Assembly (NCBI GenBank): GCA_964427415.1
Contig: CAYRUH010000014.1
Coordinates: forward strand, 1 to 64,000
Direction of reading: 5' to 3'
Length of the DNA stretch: 64,000 bases
DNA from: Lentisalinibacter sp964427415
GTDB taxonomy: Bacteria; Pseudomonadota; Gammaproteobacteria; Steroidobacterales; Woeseiaceae
A program made the position numbers and the translations under genes. Under the pieces are notes generated by a model, which saw only the letters and a list, made by a program, of their open reading frames with translations, was not told the DNA's origin and searched no databases. This document shows positions 50,384-59,546 of this stretch, in pieces. Numbering within the stretch: position 1 is the stretch's first letter; every line of letters begins with the position of its first letter.

Positions 50384-52296
50384 GGTGCTTCCCTCTTCGT
50401 TCTTTGCAGTGCGTGGGCGACGAGACGCCGCATGATCCGTTGCTTCACCCCTGCGGGGGATCCCAGATCGAGCCGCTCCAGATGGGCCCGATGGCCATTG
50501 ACGCCACCGCGGGAAAAGGCAGCCAGCGTCACGCGCAGCCGATCCAGCGGTCTGGCGGTGGCGGCTTCGAGCCAGGTGAGCGCCGCGGCCAGTTCCTGTT
50601 CGACCGGCGTCAGGTCGGTGCCGTGAGGATACGGCGGGAAATGCGGCGCCACATCCGCGGCGCCGAAGACCGACTCCAGCACTTGCGGCGTATTCCGGCG
50701 CGCATCCGCGGATATCGCATGCTCCGCCGGGACCTTGCCGGCCGCGCGTGCGCAACCCAGCAGTTCCTCCTGGAACGCGGAATCCGCGATGTCCAGCATC
50801 CCGGCGATCACCTCGCGGTCGGGCCGGCCGCGGGTCGCGGCGATCCCGTACTCGCTCACGAAGACATCCCGGTAATGACGCGGCACCGTCGCGTGGGAGT
50901 AGGACCAGCGTATGTTGGACTGCGGCCTGCCATCATGCAGGCGCCGCGAGCGCAGCATGAGGACGGACAGGCCGTCCGGCAACGCGTGGGCCATGCTGAC
51001 GAAATCGAACTGCCCGCCCACGCCGCTCACGACGCGGCCTCCCTCCAGCCCGTCGGATACGGCGGCGCCCAGCAGCGTGGCCATCATGGTCTCGTTGATG
51101 AAACGGGCATCCCGGCGCTGTCGCCGTTTGCGCTCCTCGTCGCCGTACAGGGTGTTCACCAGGGAGATGCTCGTCATGTTGATGAGACGGCGGCGTTGCT
51201 CCGGCAGTTGCCGCAGTCCCTCGTAGAGCGCCGCCGAGCCGATGAAGAACCCCCCATGCAATACGGTCTCGTCTTCGGCGTCGGCGGGGCGCCGCACGAT
51301 GTCCTGCGCGAACAGCGAGAACAGCGCATCGCTCATCAGCTCGCTGGAAGCGTAAAGCCCCTCGCGGAAAGGCTCCGTCTCGAGGGGCAGTGCAGAGCGC
51401 CGCGGCGATGCGCTGCCCCCGGGCAGCCTCTCCAGCACGGTGCGGAACAGATCCGGCTGATCATTGCGCAGCGCCAGGCAATGGGCCACCGCATCGCTCA
51501 GCGAGCCGATGCCGAGCTGGATGGTGCCGCCGTCGGGCACGAGACTCGCCACATGCATCCCGGTGGCGTAATCGGGCGCCTCGACGGCCCGGTTCGGCAG
51601 CCCGAACAGCGGAAACTCCGATTCCGGCGCGTCCAGGACGAAGTCGAATACGTCCTCCGTCACCTCCGCGTCGCCGGTCATGTACGGCAGCTGACGGTTG
51701 ACCTGCGCGACCATCGCAATCTGCCGCCCAATCCCTCGACCGGCCGCCTTGACCTCGCGAAAGGCCGGCACGAGATCGAGCGAGATTTCCGGATTGCAGC
51801 TCAGGCTGTAGCAGCCGGGGCTCTCCTCGCGTGCGGAGACCAGCTGCCCGACCACATTCACGCCCAGACGCATGAGTTCGGGGACCACCTGACTGTAATT
51901 GATGCTGGTGTAGGACTGCTGTGCGGACGGCGTAGCCAGATACGCCCCGGGCCGGAAGTAGAACTCCCGCACCTCGATATTCGGCGGCAGCGTGGCGGCG
52001 CGGATCGCCTGCGCGTAGCGCAACGAGGGCCAGCCCGCGTACAGCCGCTCGACCAGCGGCTCCAGGAAACGCTGTTCCAGATCGGCGTGCGCCCGCGGCA
52101 CCTCCAGCGTCAGCGCGGTGAAGATCGTCAGCCGCACCGACGAATCCGATTCGGCGCGCTCGTACAGGGCATTGGCTACGTGGACCGCCTTGCCCAGCCC
52201 GACCGGCAGTCCCAGCACGACCTGGCGGCCGACCCGCTCGATGACCGCGTCCGCGAGCGCCTCCGGATCCTGCCAGACGCTGCTCACGGGCAGCAC
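50380..52296 (-). CDS. acetyl-CoA hydrolase/transferase family protein
   Basis: A 638-residue protein of the class I CoA-transferase fold (acetyl-CoA hydrolase N- and C-domains). The C-terminal domain shows NETMMATLLGAAVSDGL and the typical SGVGGQFDFVSMAHALPDG motif; the N-terminal half carries LGLPVGLGKAVHVANALYE. The protein is longer than Cat1/Ach1 (about 500-550) owing to extra segments near residues 290-400 and the C-terminus. It probably moves CoA between short-chain acyl groups, with its thioesterase partner; the exact substrate is unknown. Confidence 0.85.
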   Translation of the reverse strand: MLPVSSVWQDPEALADAVIERVGRQVVLGLPVGLGKAVHVANALYERAESDSSVRLTIFTALTLEVPRAHADLEQRFLEPLVERLYAGWPSLRYAQAIRAATLPPNIEVREFYFRPGAYLATPSAQQSYTSINYSQVVPELMRLGVNVVGQLVSAREESPGCYSLSCNPEISLDLVPAFREVKAAGRGIGRQIAMVAQVNRQLPYMTGDAEVTEDVFDFVLDAPESEFPLFGLPNRAVEAPDYATGMHVASLVPDGGTIQLGIGSLSDAVAHCLALRNDQPDLFRTVLERLPGGSASPRRSALPLETEPFREGLYASSELMSDALFSLFAQDIVRRPADAEDETVLHGGFFIGSAALYEGLRQLPEQRRRLINMTSISLVNTLYGDEERKRRQRRDARFINETMMATLLGAAVSDGLEGGRVVSGVGGQFDFVSMAHALPDGLSVLMLRSRRLHDGRPQSNIRWSYSHATVPRHYRDVFVSEYGIAATRGRPDREVIAGMLDIADSAFQEELLGCARAAGKVPAEHAISADARRNTPQVLESVFGAADVAPHFPPYPHGTDLTPVEQELAAALTWLEAATARPLDRLRVTLAAFSRGGVNGHRAHLERLDLGSPAGVKQRIMRRLVAHALQRTKREAP

Positions 52297-52461
52297 CGGG
52301 CTGCACGGTCACAGCGGTAGCGGCGACGGCGAGGACGCTGACGAGGTCTGTGGTGCTGATGTCGCATAATGGTCCGCATCGGTCCGGGATCCTGTCCCGA
52401 ACAATACCGTTAAATGCCATTCAAACACATGCGGGTCACCCGAAACCCGCCGGAGGAGGAG

Positions 52462-53244
52462 ATGAGATCGCGCCCCACCCTCAGCAACGCCGTGACCGCC
52501 ACTCTCGGCGCCCTCTGCGCGGTCATCCTGGCCGCAGGCGCCGCCCCCGTCGCGGCGGAGGTGCCACCGATCGCGCGGGAGGCTTTCGCCAATATGCCCC
52601 GGGTCACCGGGGAATGGGCCTTCACGCGCACCCGGGAGGACAACGACGGTACGCGGGTCGAGCGATTCGACCCGCACGCCGACCCGAAGTGGCAGCTGGT
52701 GTCCGTCGACGGCCGCGAGCCCTCGCAGGACGAGCTGCGGGATTACGCCGAAGAGGTGGAGCAGCGCCTCGCCCGTGAAGAGGGCCGGCCCGGCGACAAC
52801 GATTTCGACGGCCTGGCGGCGGCGGACGGCTGGCAACACCTCGAGGAAGACGACGAGCGGGTGACATGGCGATTCCGTCCCGCAGCAGGCGCGACGGACC
52901 GGGAAGGCATGGCCGAACACCTCTCGGGCGAGATGACCATCCTGAAGTCCGTCCCCCATGTCGAGTCCTTTCGCCTGTACAGCGAGAAGCCATTCCGTGC
53001 CAGGCTCATTGCGAAGATCGAGCGGTTCGACACCCGGATCGAGATGACGCGCCTGGGGCGCCGTGCCTACATGCCGTCGCAGGTCACCACCGAGCTGCGG
53101 GGCAGCGCCGCATTCGGCCTGAAGAGCATCGAGCGTGACATCCTGCTCAACTACTCGGATTTCCGCTACGCCGGCCCCGGGGACGAGGAACGAGAGGCCG
53201 GCGGCGATCCGGCCGGGCCGGCTGCGGGCAGCGCCGGAAGCTGA
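52462..53244 (+). CDS. exported protein of unknown function
   Basis: A 260-residue protein with a signal peptide (ATLGALCAVILAAGAAPVAA, cleavage before EVPPIA). The mature protein is rich in charged residues, with a central WRFRPAAGATDREGMAEHLSGEMTI-type segment; I recognise no family. The strong GGAGGAGGAG ribosome site supports ATG 52462 over 52414. It is divergent from the CoA-transferase gene, and the region 52297-52461 should hold both promoters. The last 25 residues are Gly/Ala-rich and disordered. Confidence 0.75.
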   Translation: MRSRPTLSNAVTATLGALCAVILAAGAAPVAAEVPPIAREAFANMPRVTGEWAFTRTREDNDGTRVERFDPHADPKWQLVSVDGREPSQDELRDYAEEVEQRLAREEGRPGDNDFDGLAAADGWQHLEEDDERVTWRFRPAAGATDREGMAEHLSGEMTILKSVPHVESFRLYSEKPFRARLIAKIERFDTRIEMTRLGRRAYMPSQVTTELRGSAAFGLKSIERDILLNYSDFRYAGPGDEEREAGGDPAGPAAGSAGS

Positions 53245-53275
53245 TCTTCGCGTCCGGGCGCGTCGGGCGCCGGTG

Positions 53276-53818
53276 TCAGCGGCCGCCGTTCCCGACGATG
53301 CCGTCCAGCAACCTCTTCGCCCGCAGGAACTGGTCCCGGGCCTTGCCGAGGTAGAGCATCACCTCGTCGACATAATTGTCCGCCGAAGCCGACCAGACCC
53401 GGTTCAGGTAGCGCTCACCCGCCGCGAATTCGCTCATGACGTCCGCGTAGACCTGCAGTCCGTAGAGATGGGACAGGCTGTGGCGGGCGTCGACGAAACG
53501 AATAAGGTCGTCCCGGAATGACCGGTCGATCTCGAATCGCATGCTGTGGGGCGGTATCGAGTCGCGATCGTCGTACAGGCGCTCGAGGTTGGCGCAGATG
53601 GCGGCCAGACTCTCGGTCAGGTCGCGGCGATTGCCCTCCAGCACGTGGTCCGCCGTGGCCCCGGCCCGGGTGGCCCGCTTGACCATGACGACGCCGGCCG
53701 CCCCTGCCAGCGCCGCCGGCAGGAACCAGGTCCACTCGGTGGTTTCGGCATCCGTGGAGGCGAAATAGGCACCGAACAGGAATCCCGCCGCGATCAACAG
53801 GTAGCCCACCCGCGTCAT
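53276..53818 (-). CDS. membrane protein of unknown function, linked to the OPT transporter
   Basis: A 180-residue protein with two N-terminal membrane helices (residues 6-22 and 31-47) and a soluble helical C-terminal domain (about 60-180) that looks like a coiled four-helix fold. Its ATG (53818) overlaps the OPT gene stop (ATGA), so it is co-translated and may be an accessory subunit. I recognise no family. Confidence 0.7.
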   Translation of the reverse strand: MTRVGYLLIAAGFLFGAYFASTDAETTEWTWFLPAALAGAAGVVMVKRATRAGATADHVLEGNRRDLTESLAAICANLERLYDDRDSIPPHSMRFEIDRSFRDDLIRFVDARHSLSHLYGLQVYADVMSEFAAGERYLNRVWSASADNYVDEVMLYLGKARDQFLRAKRLLDGIVGNGGR

Positions 53819-55548
53819 GCCGCCGCCACCACGTAGGAGATAGCGAAACCGACGCCCACCAGCGCCTCGCCGACGATGAGCCCCGCCGCTATCGGGATGC
53901 CGGTGTCCTCGCTCCAGCGCTGGCCGAACCTGCGGTCCGCCGCCAGGCGCAGCAGCGTGCCCAGCGCGTAGGTCAGCACTATGTTGAAGGGCAGGTAGAA
54001 GCCCAGGCCCACCGTAATGCCGAGCCCGCCCTGCAGCGCCGACAGGATGGCGCCCAGCGCTGCGCCGGCGAGGTATTTCTGCACCGGCACGTCGCCGCCG
54101 AGGATGCCCTCCACGGTGCTGGCCAGCGCCTGCGCCTGTGGCGCCGGCAGTTTTTCGCTGCCGAGACCGTAGGCGCTGTCCAGGACGAAGATCAGCACGA
54201 TCACCACCAGCGGACCGAGCCACGCACCGATGAACTGGCCCATCTGCTGCATCCGCGGTGTCGCGCCCACCAGGTAGCCGGTCTTCAGATCCAGCATCAG
54301 ATCGGTCGCCTGCGACATGGCCACGCAGGTGGCGGCACCCACCATGATGGCAGCAACGATCGCATCCGCACGGTCCAGGCCGCTGGTGGCAACGATCAGC
54401 AGCGTGATGCCGATCAACGTCATGCCGGACAGCGGCGACCAGTTGGTGCGCCCGATGGCCTCCGACAGGATGACCCCCGCCATCCAGATCCACACCGTGC
54501 CGAGCAGCGCCATCAGGGCGCCCCGGCCGAGGCCGACGGCATCCGTGGAGGAGACGGCGATGACCCCCAGCAGCAGCGCGGCACCGATGATGGCGCCGTA
54601 CAGCAACTTGATCGGCATCTCGTCGCCGGAGACCGCGGACTCGACCTTGGCGGCGCTCTGCATGGAACGCACCGCCGAGCGGATCAGCGGAAACGCCAGC
54701 ACCACGCCCATGACGGCGCCGCCGATCAACATGCCGATGCCGATCGGGCGGAACAGCGCCGAGCGCAGGAAACCGGGATCCGTGATGGTCCGCCCGGTAG
54801 CCGGGTCGACCGGCAGCTGACCGTTCGCGGCGAGCATCGGCGCGATGAACCACCAGGTCACGAAGCCGCCGATGATGAAAGCCACACCGCCCTTGCCCGC
54901 GATGAAGGCGACACCCACGGTCAACAGCGACAGGTACCAGACGCCGTTCATGTATTCGGGCATGCCCAGCCGGGAACCGAGGTCCCAGTCGGAGACGCCG
55001 GTCCACTGGGTGGCGAAATGCACGGCCGCGCTCACGGCGGCGGCACCGAGCAGAATCGCCGCCTTGCGCACGCCGGCACCCGGCGACTTCAGGATGGTCG
55101 CGACCGCCACGCCGCCGGGATAGGTCAGACGCTCGAAATCGATCATCTGTTTCCTGAGCGGGATGATGAAGGCGATGCCCAGATAGGCACCGGCGATACA
55201 GCCGAAAGTGAGGATATAGGGGTTGAAGTCGCCACCATGGCCGAGGATGAAGATCGCCGGGACGGAAAACATCATGCCCGATGAGGCGCCATTCACCGCG
55301 CTGGCCACCGTCTGGGCGATGTTGTTCTCGATGATGCTGCGCCGGCGCAGCAGGCCACGCAGGATACCGAAGCCGAGAATGGCCGCGAGCTCCGAACCCT
55401 CGATGGAGAAGCCGAGGATGAGCGCCGCGTAACCGATGGAGATAGCGATGATGACACCGAGAAACCAGCCAACGATCACCGCCGGCCAGGAGAGCTCCGG
55501 ATAGGCGCCCTGCCTGGGCATCGGTCCCGCGGCATTGTTCATGGGCAT
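53815..55548 (-). CDS. OPT-family transporter
   Basis: A 577-residue, strongly hydrophobic protein with about 14-16 membrane segments. OPT-family signatures are the GxxxxxGYAALILGFSIEGSELAAILGFG region and INKALxx-like loops (ATILKSPGAGVRKAAI, LDLKTGYLVGATPRMQQ). OPT carriers move oligopeptides or metal chelates with protons. It has no ABC partners. The following overlapping membrane protein gene is likely part of the same unit. Confidence 0.87.
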   Translation of the reverse strand: MPMNNAAGPMPRQGAYPELSWPAVIVGWFLGVIIAISIGYAALILGFSIEGSELAAILGFGILRGLLRRRSIIENNIAQTVASAVNGASSGMMFSVPAIFILGHGGDFNPYILTFGCIAGAYLGIAFIIPLRKQMIDFERLTYPGGVAVATILKSPGAGVRKAAILLGAAAVSAAVHFATQWTGVSDWDLGSRLGMPEYMNGVWYLSLLTVGVAFIAGKGGVAFIIGGFVTWWFIAPMLAANGQLPVDPATGRTITDPGFLRSALFRPIGIGMLIGGAVMGVVLAFPLIRSAVRSMQSAAKVESAVSGDEMPIKLLYGAIIGAALLLGVIAVSSTDAVGLGRGALMALLGTVWIWMAGVILSEAIGRTNWSPLSGMTLIGITLLIVATSGLDRADAIVAAIMVGAATCVAMSQATDLMLDLKTGYLVGATPRMQQMGQFIGAWLGPLVVIVLIFVLDSAYGLGSEKLPAPQAQALASTVEGILGGDVPVQKYLAGAALGAILSALQGGLGITVGLGFYLPFNIVLTYALGTLLRLAADRRFGQRWSEDTGIPIAAGLIVGEALVGVGFAISYVVAAA

Positions 55549-55643
55549 GGCTCCTCGCCGGGGTCCGCTGTCAGGCCTCTACCGAATCCCGGCCCGGCGG
55601 CAGTCTACCATGGGCCATGGACGAACCCTGCGCCGGCTGCGTC

Positions 55644-56723
55644 TCACTCCGCCTCTTGGAACAGCGGCTCGATGCGCTCCGCCGGCAGGCCGCACGCCAT
55701 GACCTGCGCGAATTCGTCCCCCAGTCTCTCGCTTTCGGCCACTGCCCTCTTCCAGTAACGCTCGCGGGTGGCCGGGTCGTAGCGGCGAAAATCATGGCGG
55801 TCCGGGATACGCCCGCCCGGCAGGCCGGCGACGAACTCGTCCGATGGCGCCATCAACACGACCCGGTCCATGTGATCCCGTGCGGGTCGACGCCAGGACA
55901 GGCGCTTGTCGAACCAGCCCGGGATGACGTGAGGATAGAAATGCGGATACAGCGCGATGCCCTCCATCGCGGACAGCGGCAGATCGAGGTGATAGTCGAT
56001 GATGCCGCCGTCCCGATAGACCCCGGGCGGCCCGCCCGGGATGTCGCGCATGCCCTCGATCACCAGCGGGATGGCGCCGCTGGCCAGAATCGACAGCGCC
56101 AGATTGTCCTCGGTGAGTGCATGCACCTGCAGCGGGAAGTCATCCGCGTGCACGAAGGGCGCCTCGTCCCGGGGATCGCTGAACAGCGCGCGGCTGAAGA
56201 AGGCCCGCAGGCTGCGGCGGCTCAGCAGGTTGCCGGCGGCGGCCAGTGCCAGCCCCGCCGTCAGCATCGGGCGGCGCTCCGAGGCCGCCGGACCGTGCGC
56301 CCGGGCGGTCATCACATGGCTGCGCAGCACCGGATGGGAGAGAATCTCGTGAGGCCCGCGGGGGCCCAGGGTGTGACCCAGGATCTCCCGGCTCTTCGCG
56401 GTGATCTCCGCACGGTCAGGGCGCTCGCTGTAGTGCTGGTAGATGTAGCCATCGCGCAGACGGTCGATCGCCGCCAGCGGATCGGACTGGGCGTAGCAGG
56501 CAAAACGCCAGGTGCCGATGGAGGACCCGATGAGGTGCACCGGACCGCGCAGGCGCGGCACCAGCTCACGCATGATGACCCGGTCGAGACCGTACAGCAC
56601 CAGCCATTTGGCGCCGCCGGAGGCGCCGGCCATAAGCCGGATACGCGCCGGGTCGAGGCCGCGCTCGCGCACCTCCGCGAGCGCGGTCGTGCCGGCCAGA
56701 AATCGGAGGGCGCGCCCCGGCAA
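55644..56723 (-). CDS. patatin-like phospholipase/acyl hydrolase
   Basis: A 359-residue protein with the patatin features: an oxyanion-type segment GASGGAKW, the nucleophile motif GSSIGTW and the catalytic Asp in YRDGGIIDYH. This dyad hydrolyses fatty acyl esters. There is no signal peptide, so action is cytoplasmic or peripheral to the membrane. Substrate and physiological role are unknown. Confidence 0.85.
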   Translation of the reverse strand: MPGRALRFLAGTTALAEVRERGLDPARIRLMAGASGGAKWLVLYGLDRVIMRELVPRLRGPVHLIGSSIGTWRFACYAQSDPLAAIDRLRDGYIYQHYSERPDRAEITAKSREILGHTLGPRGPHEILSHPVLRSHVMTARAHGPAASERRPMLTAGLALAAAGNLLSRRSLRAFFSRALFSDPRDEAPFVHADDFPLQVHALTEDNLALSILASGAIPLVIEGMRDIPGGPPGVYRDGGIIDYHLDLPLSAMEGIALYPHFYPHVIPGWFDKRLSWRRPARDHMDRVVLMAPSDEFVAGLPGGRIPDRHDFRRYDPATRERYWKRAVAESERLGDEFAQVMACGLPAERIEPLFQEAE

Positions 56724-56768
56724 GAGACTCTACTCTACTCTGCTCGACTCGATCGGCTGCGCCGTGCG

Positions 56769-57089
56769 TCAGCGCGAGGCCCGCAGATCCTCGTATTCGG
56801 GATGACGCTCGAGCCACGCGGCTACGTAGGAGCACGCCGGCACGACGTCGTGACCGTGCTCTCTGGCATAGTCCATGCCAGTGCGCACCAGCCGGCCCGC
56901 GATCCCCCGGCCGCCGATCGCCTCCGGCACCTGCGTACTGGTGAAATGCATGACCTCGCCGTCCATCTCGTAATCCGCGTACGCGAGGTGGCCCTCCACC
57001 TCGGTCTCAAAGCGCCGCTGCGCCTGGTTGTGGCTGATATCGATTTTCTCTTTGATGTAGGGTTTGCTATCGGCGTTGCTGTCTGCCAT
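56769..57089 (-). CDS. small GNAT-fold acetyltransferase-like protein
   Basis: A 106-residue YjdJ/Gcn5-type GNAT protein (GIAGRLVRTGMDYAREHGHDVVPACSYVAAWLERHPEY), with the Arg/Gly acetyl-CoA loop PEAIGGRGIAGRLV. Such short proteins are widespread; their substrate is unknown. It lies 12 bp after purA on the same strand, probably transcribed with it. Confidence 0.88.
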   Translation of the reverse strand: MADSNADSKPYIKEKIDISHNQAQRRFETEVEGHLAYADYEMDGEVMHFTSTQVPEAIGGRGIAGRLVRTGMDYAREHGHDVVPACSYVAAWLERHPEYEDLRASR

Positions 57090-57100
57090 CGGCTCCTCGC

Positions 57101-58393
57101 TCAGTCGAAAGGGTGTCTCAGTACGATGGTGTGCTCCCGGTCGGCGCCAGTGGAAATGATGTCGATGGGGGTGGCGACGATCGCCTCGATGCGCGCGAGA
57201 TAACTGCGGGCATTGGACGGCAGCGCATCGTAGTCAGTGATGCCCACCGTGGATTCCGTCCAGCCGGGCATGTCTTCGTAGACGGGCTCGATATCGGCAT
57301 AGCGGTCTACCGCGATCGGCGGGGTATCGATGGTGTCGTCACCGATGCGGTAGCCCGTGCAGATGCGCAGCGTCTCCATGCCGTCCAGTACGTCGAGCTT
57401 GGTGACGCAGAGTCCCGCGACGCTGTTGTTGACGATGGAGCGCTTCAGGGCCACGGCATCGAACCAGCCTACCCGGCGCGGCCGACCGGTGGTGGCACCG
57501 AACTCCGCACCCACCTTCGCCATGCGCTCGCCCTGGTCGTCGAACAGTTCGGTGGGGAACGGGCCCGCCCCCACCCGGGTCGTGTAGGCCTTCACGATGC
57601 CCAGCACATAGTCGAGCGACCGGGGACCGATGCCCGTGCCGGTGCTGGCGCTGGCCGCCACCGTATTCGAGGACGTCACGAACGGGTAGGTCCCGTGGTC
57701 GATGTCGAGCATGGCGCCCTGGGCGCCCTCGAACAGGACACTTTCGCCGGCAATGGTGAGCTCATGCAAAATGCGGGTCACGTCGGCGGTGAGCGGCGCG
57801 ATGGTCCCGGCCAGTTCCATGGCCCGATCCAGCGTCTCCGTAAAATCCACCGTCGCCGCATTGAAATAGTGCTTGAGGACGAAGTTGTGATAGTCCAGCA
57901 CCTCGCCGAGACGCGCGGCGAACTGCTCGCGCATGTAGAGATCGGAGACCCGCACGGCCCGGCGTGCCACCTTATCCTCGTAAGCGGGGCCGATGCCTCT
58001 GCCCGTGGTGCCGATGGCAGCCGCCCCGCGTGCCTTCTCCCGGGCCCGGTCCAGCGCCACGTGAGACGGCAATATCAACGGGCAGGACGGACTCACCCGC
58101 AGCCGCTCGTACACCGGCACACCCCGCTCGATCAGGGCGGCTGCCTCCTCGACCAGCGCGTCCATGGACAGAACCACACCGTTGCCGATCAGGCACTGCA
58201 CGCCATCGCGCAGGATGCCGGAGGGAATCAGGTGCAGGACAGTCTTCTCGGCGCCGATCACCAGTGTGTGGCCCGCATTGTGGCCGCCCTGAAACCGCGC
58301 GACGGCCGCGGCCCGGTCGGTCAGCAGGTCGACGATCTTGCCTTTGCCCTCGTCGCCCCACTGGGTGCCGATGACGACTACGTTTCTGCCCAT
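57101..58393 (-). CDS. purA: adenylosuccinate synthetase
   Basis: A 430-residue enzyme that forms adenylosuccinate from IMP, aspartate and GTP in AMP synthesis. Signatures are GTQWGDEGKGKIVDLL, QGGHNAGHTLV and FEGAQGAMLDIDHGTYPFVTSSN. I used ATG 58393 (MGRNVVVIG), which gives the family N-terminus. It is downstream of the DUF2065 gene in the hfq operon order. Confidence 0.98.
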   Translation of the reverse strand: MGRNVVVIGTQWGDEGKGKIVDLLTDRAAAVARFQGGHNAGHTLVIGAEKTVLHLIPSGILRDGVQCLIGNGVVLSMDALVEEAAALIERGVPVYERLRVSPSCPLILPSHVALDRAREKARGAAAIGTTGRGIGPAYEDKVARRAVRVSDLYMREQFAARLGEVLDYHNFVLKHYFNAATVDFTETLDRAMELAGTIAPLTADVTRILHELTIAGESVLFEGAQGAMLDIDHGTYPFVTSSNTVAASASTGTGIGPRSLDYVLGIVKAYTTRVGAGPFPTELFDDQGERMAKVGAEFGATTGRPRRVGWFDAVALKRSIVNNSVAGLCVTKLDVLDGMETLRICTGYRIGDDTIDTPPIAVDRYADIEPVYEDMPGWTESTVGITDYDALPSNARSYLARIEAIVATPIDIISTGADREHTIVLRHPFD

Positions 58394-58424
58394 CGTTGTT
58401 CTTGTCCCCGGTCGTGAGGCTTTT

Positions 58425-58616
58425 TCAGAAGCGCACGAAATAAAGCAACACAAGCCCGGCGACCATGCTGACCAGGCCTATACGGCGGATGCTGCCGTCG
58501 TCGAGTTCGGCGATGGTGACCAGCGCCTCGCGCCAGCGGCGCGGGCTGGCGAAAGGCAGCAGTCCCTCGAGGACGAGATACAGGGCGAAGGCCGCCCAGA
58601 GATCACTCCATTGCAT
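58425..58616 (-). CDS. DUF2065 small inner membrane protein (YjeT-like)
   Basis: A 63-residue protein with two membrane helices (AFALYLVLEGLLPFASP; GLVSMVAGLVLLYFVRF). It occupies the conserved slot between hflC and purA, as YjeT does in E. coli. Function is unknown. Confidence 0.93.
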   Translation of the reverse strand: MQWSDLWAAFALYLVLEGLLPFASPRRWREALVTIAELDDGSIRRIGLVSMVAGLVLLYFVRF

Positions 58617-58673
58617 GCGGCGTCTCCGTTCAGGCGCTCACCGGTGCTCCGGATAACGGGCAGCGGCTGCGGA

Positions 58674-59546
58674 TCAGCGCTGGGCGCCGGCGTCGTTCAG
58701 ATAACGGAAGAAATCGCCCTCGGGATCCAGCACCAGCAGATCGCCGGTCAGACCTATCGAGTTCCGGTAAGCCTGGATGCTGCGATAGAAAGCATAGAAC
58801 TCCTTGTCCCGATCGAAGGCGCGGGCATAGACCTCCGCGGACACCGCGTCGCCCTCACCCCGGATCTTCTGCGCCTCCCGGTTCGCCTCGGCGATAAGAA
58901 TGGTGCGTTGGCGGTCGGCATCGGCGCGCATGCGTTCAGCCTCCTCGGCGCCTTCGGCACGCAACTCCGTCGCCACGGTCGCACGCTCCTGGCGCATGCG
59001 CCGGTACACCGACCCCGCCACGTCCTCGGAGAACTCGATCCGCTTCACCCGCACGTCAACCAGTTCGATCCCGAACTCGGTTGCCGTCTCTGCCGCGGCG
59101 ACCACTATGTCGTCCATGAGCACGGTACGCTCCAGGGACACCACCTGGCGCACCGTCCGCTTGGCAAACTCGTTTCGCAGATCGGCCTTGAGAATCTCCA
59201 GCAGCCGGCCCGTGGCGATCACCTCGTTGCCGCCCGTGGATATGTAGTACTGCCTCGCATCCCGGATGCGCCACTTCAGGAAGAAGTCCACGAACACGGA
59301 TTTCTTCTCCGCAGTAATCACTTCCTCGGGTGGATTGTTCAGCGTGAGAATCTGCCGCGGGAACTTCCGGACGTTGTTGACGATTGGCATTTTGAAATGC
59401 AGGCCCGGCTCGTAATCGGAAGCGATGACCTCGCCGAACCGGAACTTGAGGGCATACTCACGCTCGTCGACGGTGAAAACCGAAAGGCCGAGGATCACCA
59501 GTGCCAGACCGAGGGCGATGACGACAATGAAACGGGCGTTACTCAT
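58674..59546 (-). CDS. hflC: HflC, modulator of FtsH protease
   Basis: A 290-residue SPFH/prohibitin-family protein with one N-terminal membrane anchor (FIVVIALGLALVILGLSVF). HflC and HflK form a large periplasmic ring around FtsH. It overlaps hflK by one base (TGATG), so translation is coupled. Confidence 0.97.
   Translation of the reverse strand: MSNARFIVVIALGLALVILGLSVFTVDEREYALKFRFGEVIASDYEPGLHFKMPIVNNVRKFPRQILTLNNPPEEVITAEKKSVFVDFFLKWRIRDARQYYISTGGNEVIATGRLLEILKADLRNEFAKRTVRQVVSLERTVLMDDIVVAAAETATEFGIELVDVRVKRIEFSEDVAGSVYRRMRQERATVATELRAEGAEEAERMRADADRQRTILIAEANREAQKIRGEGDAVSAEVYARAFDRDKEFYAFYRSIQAYRNSIGLTGDLLVLDPEGDFFRYLNDAGAQR

Noticed and set aside
50359..52320. 653-codon open frame antisense to the CoA-transferase gene
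   Set aside because: No recognisable domain; the minus frame has clear CoA-transferase motifs.
45711..57100. Integrated island with att sites at tRNA-Leu
   Set aside because: I found no integrase and no second copy of the tRNA 3' end near purA, so phage-type integration is not supported.
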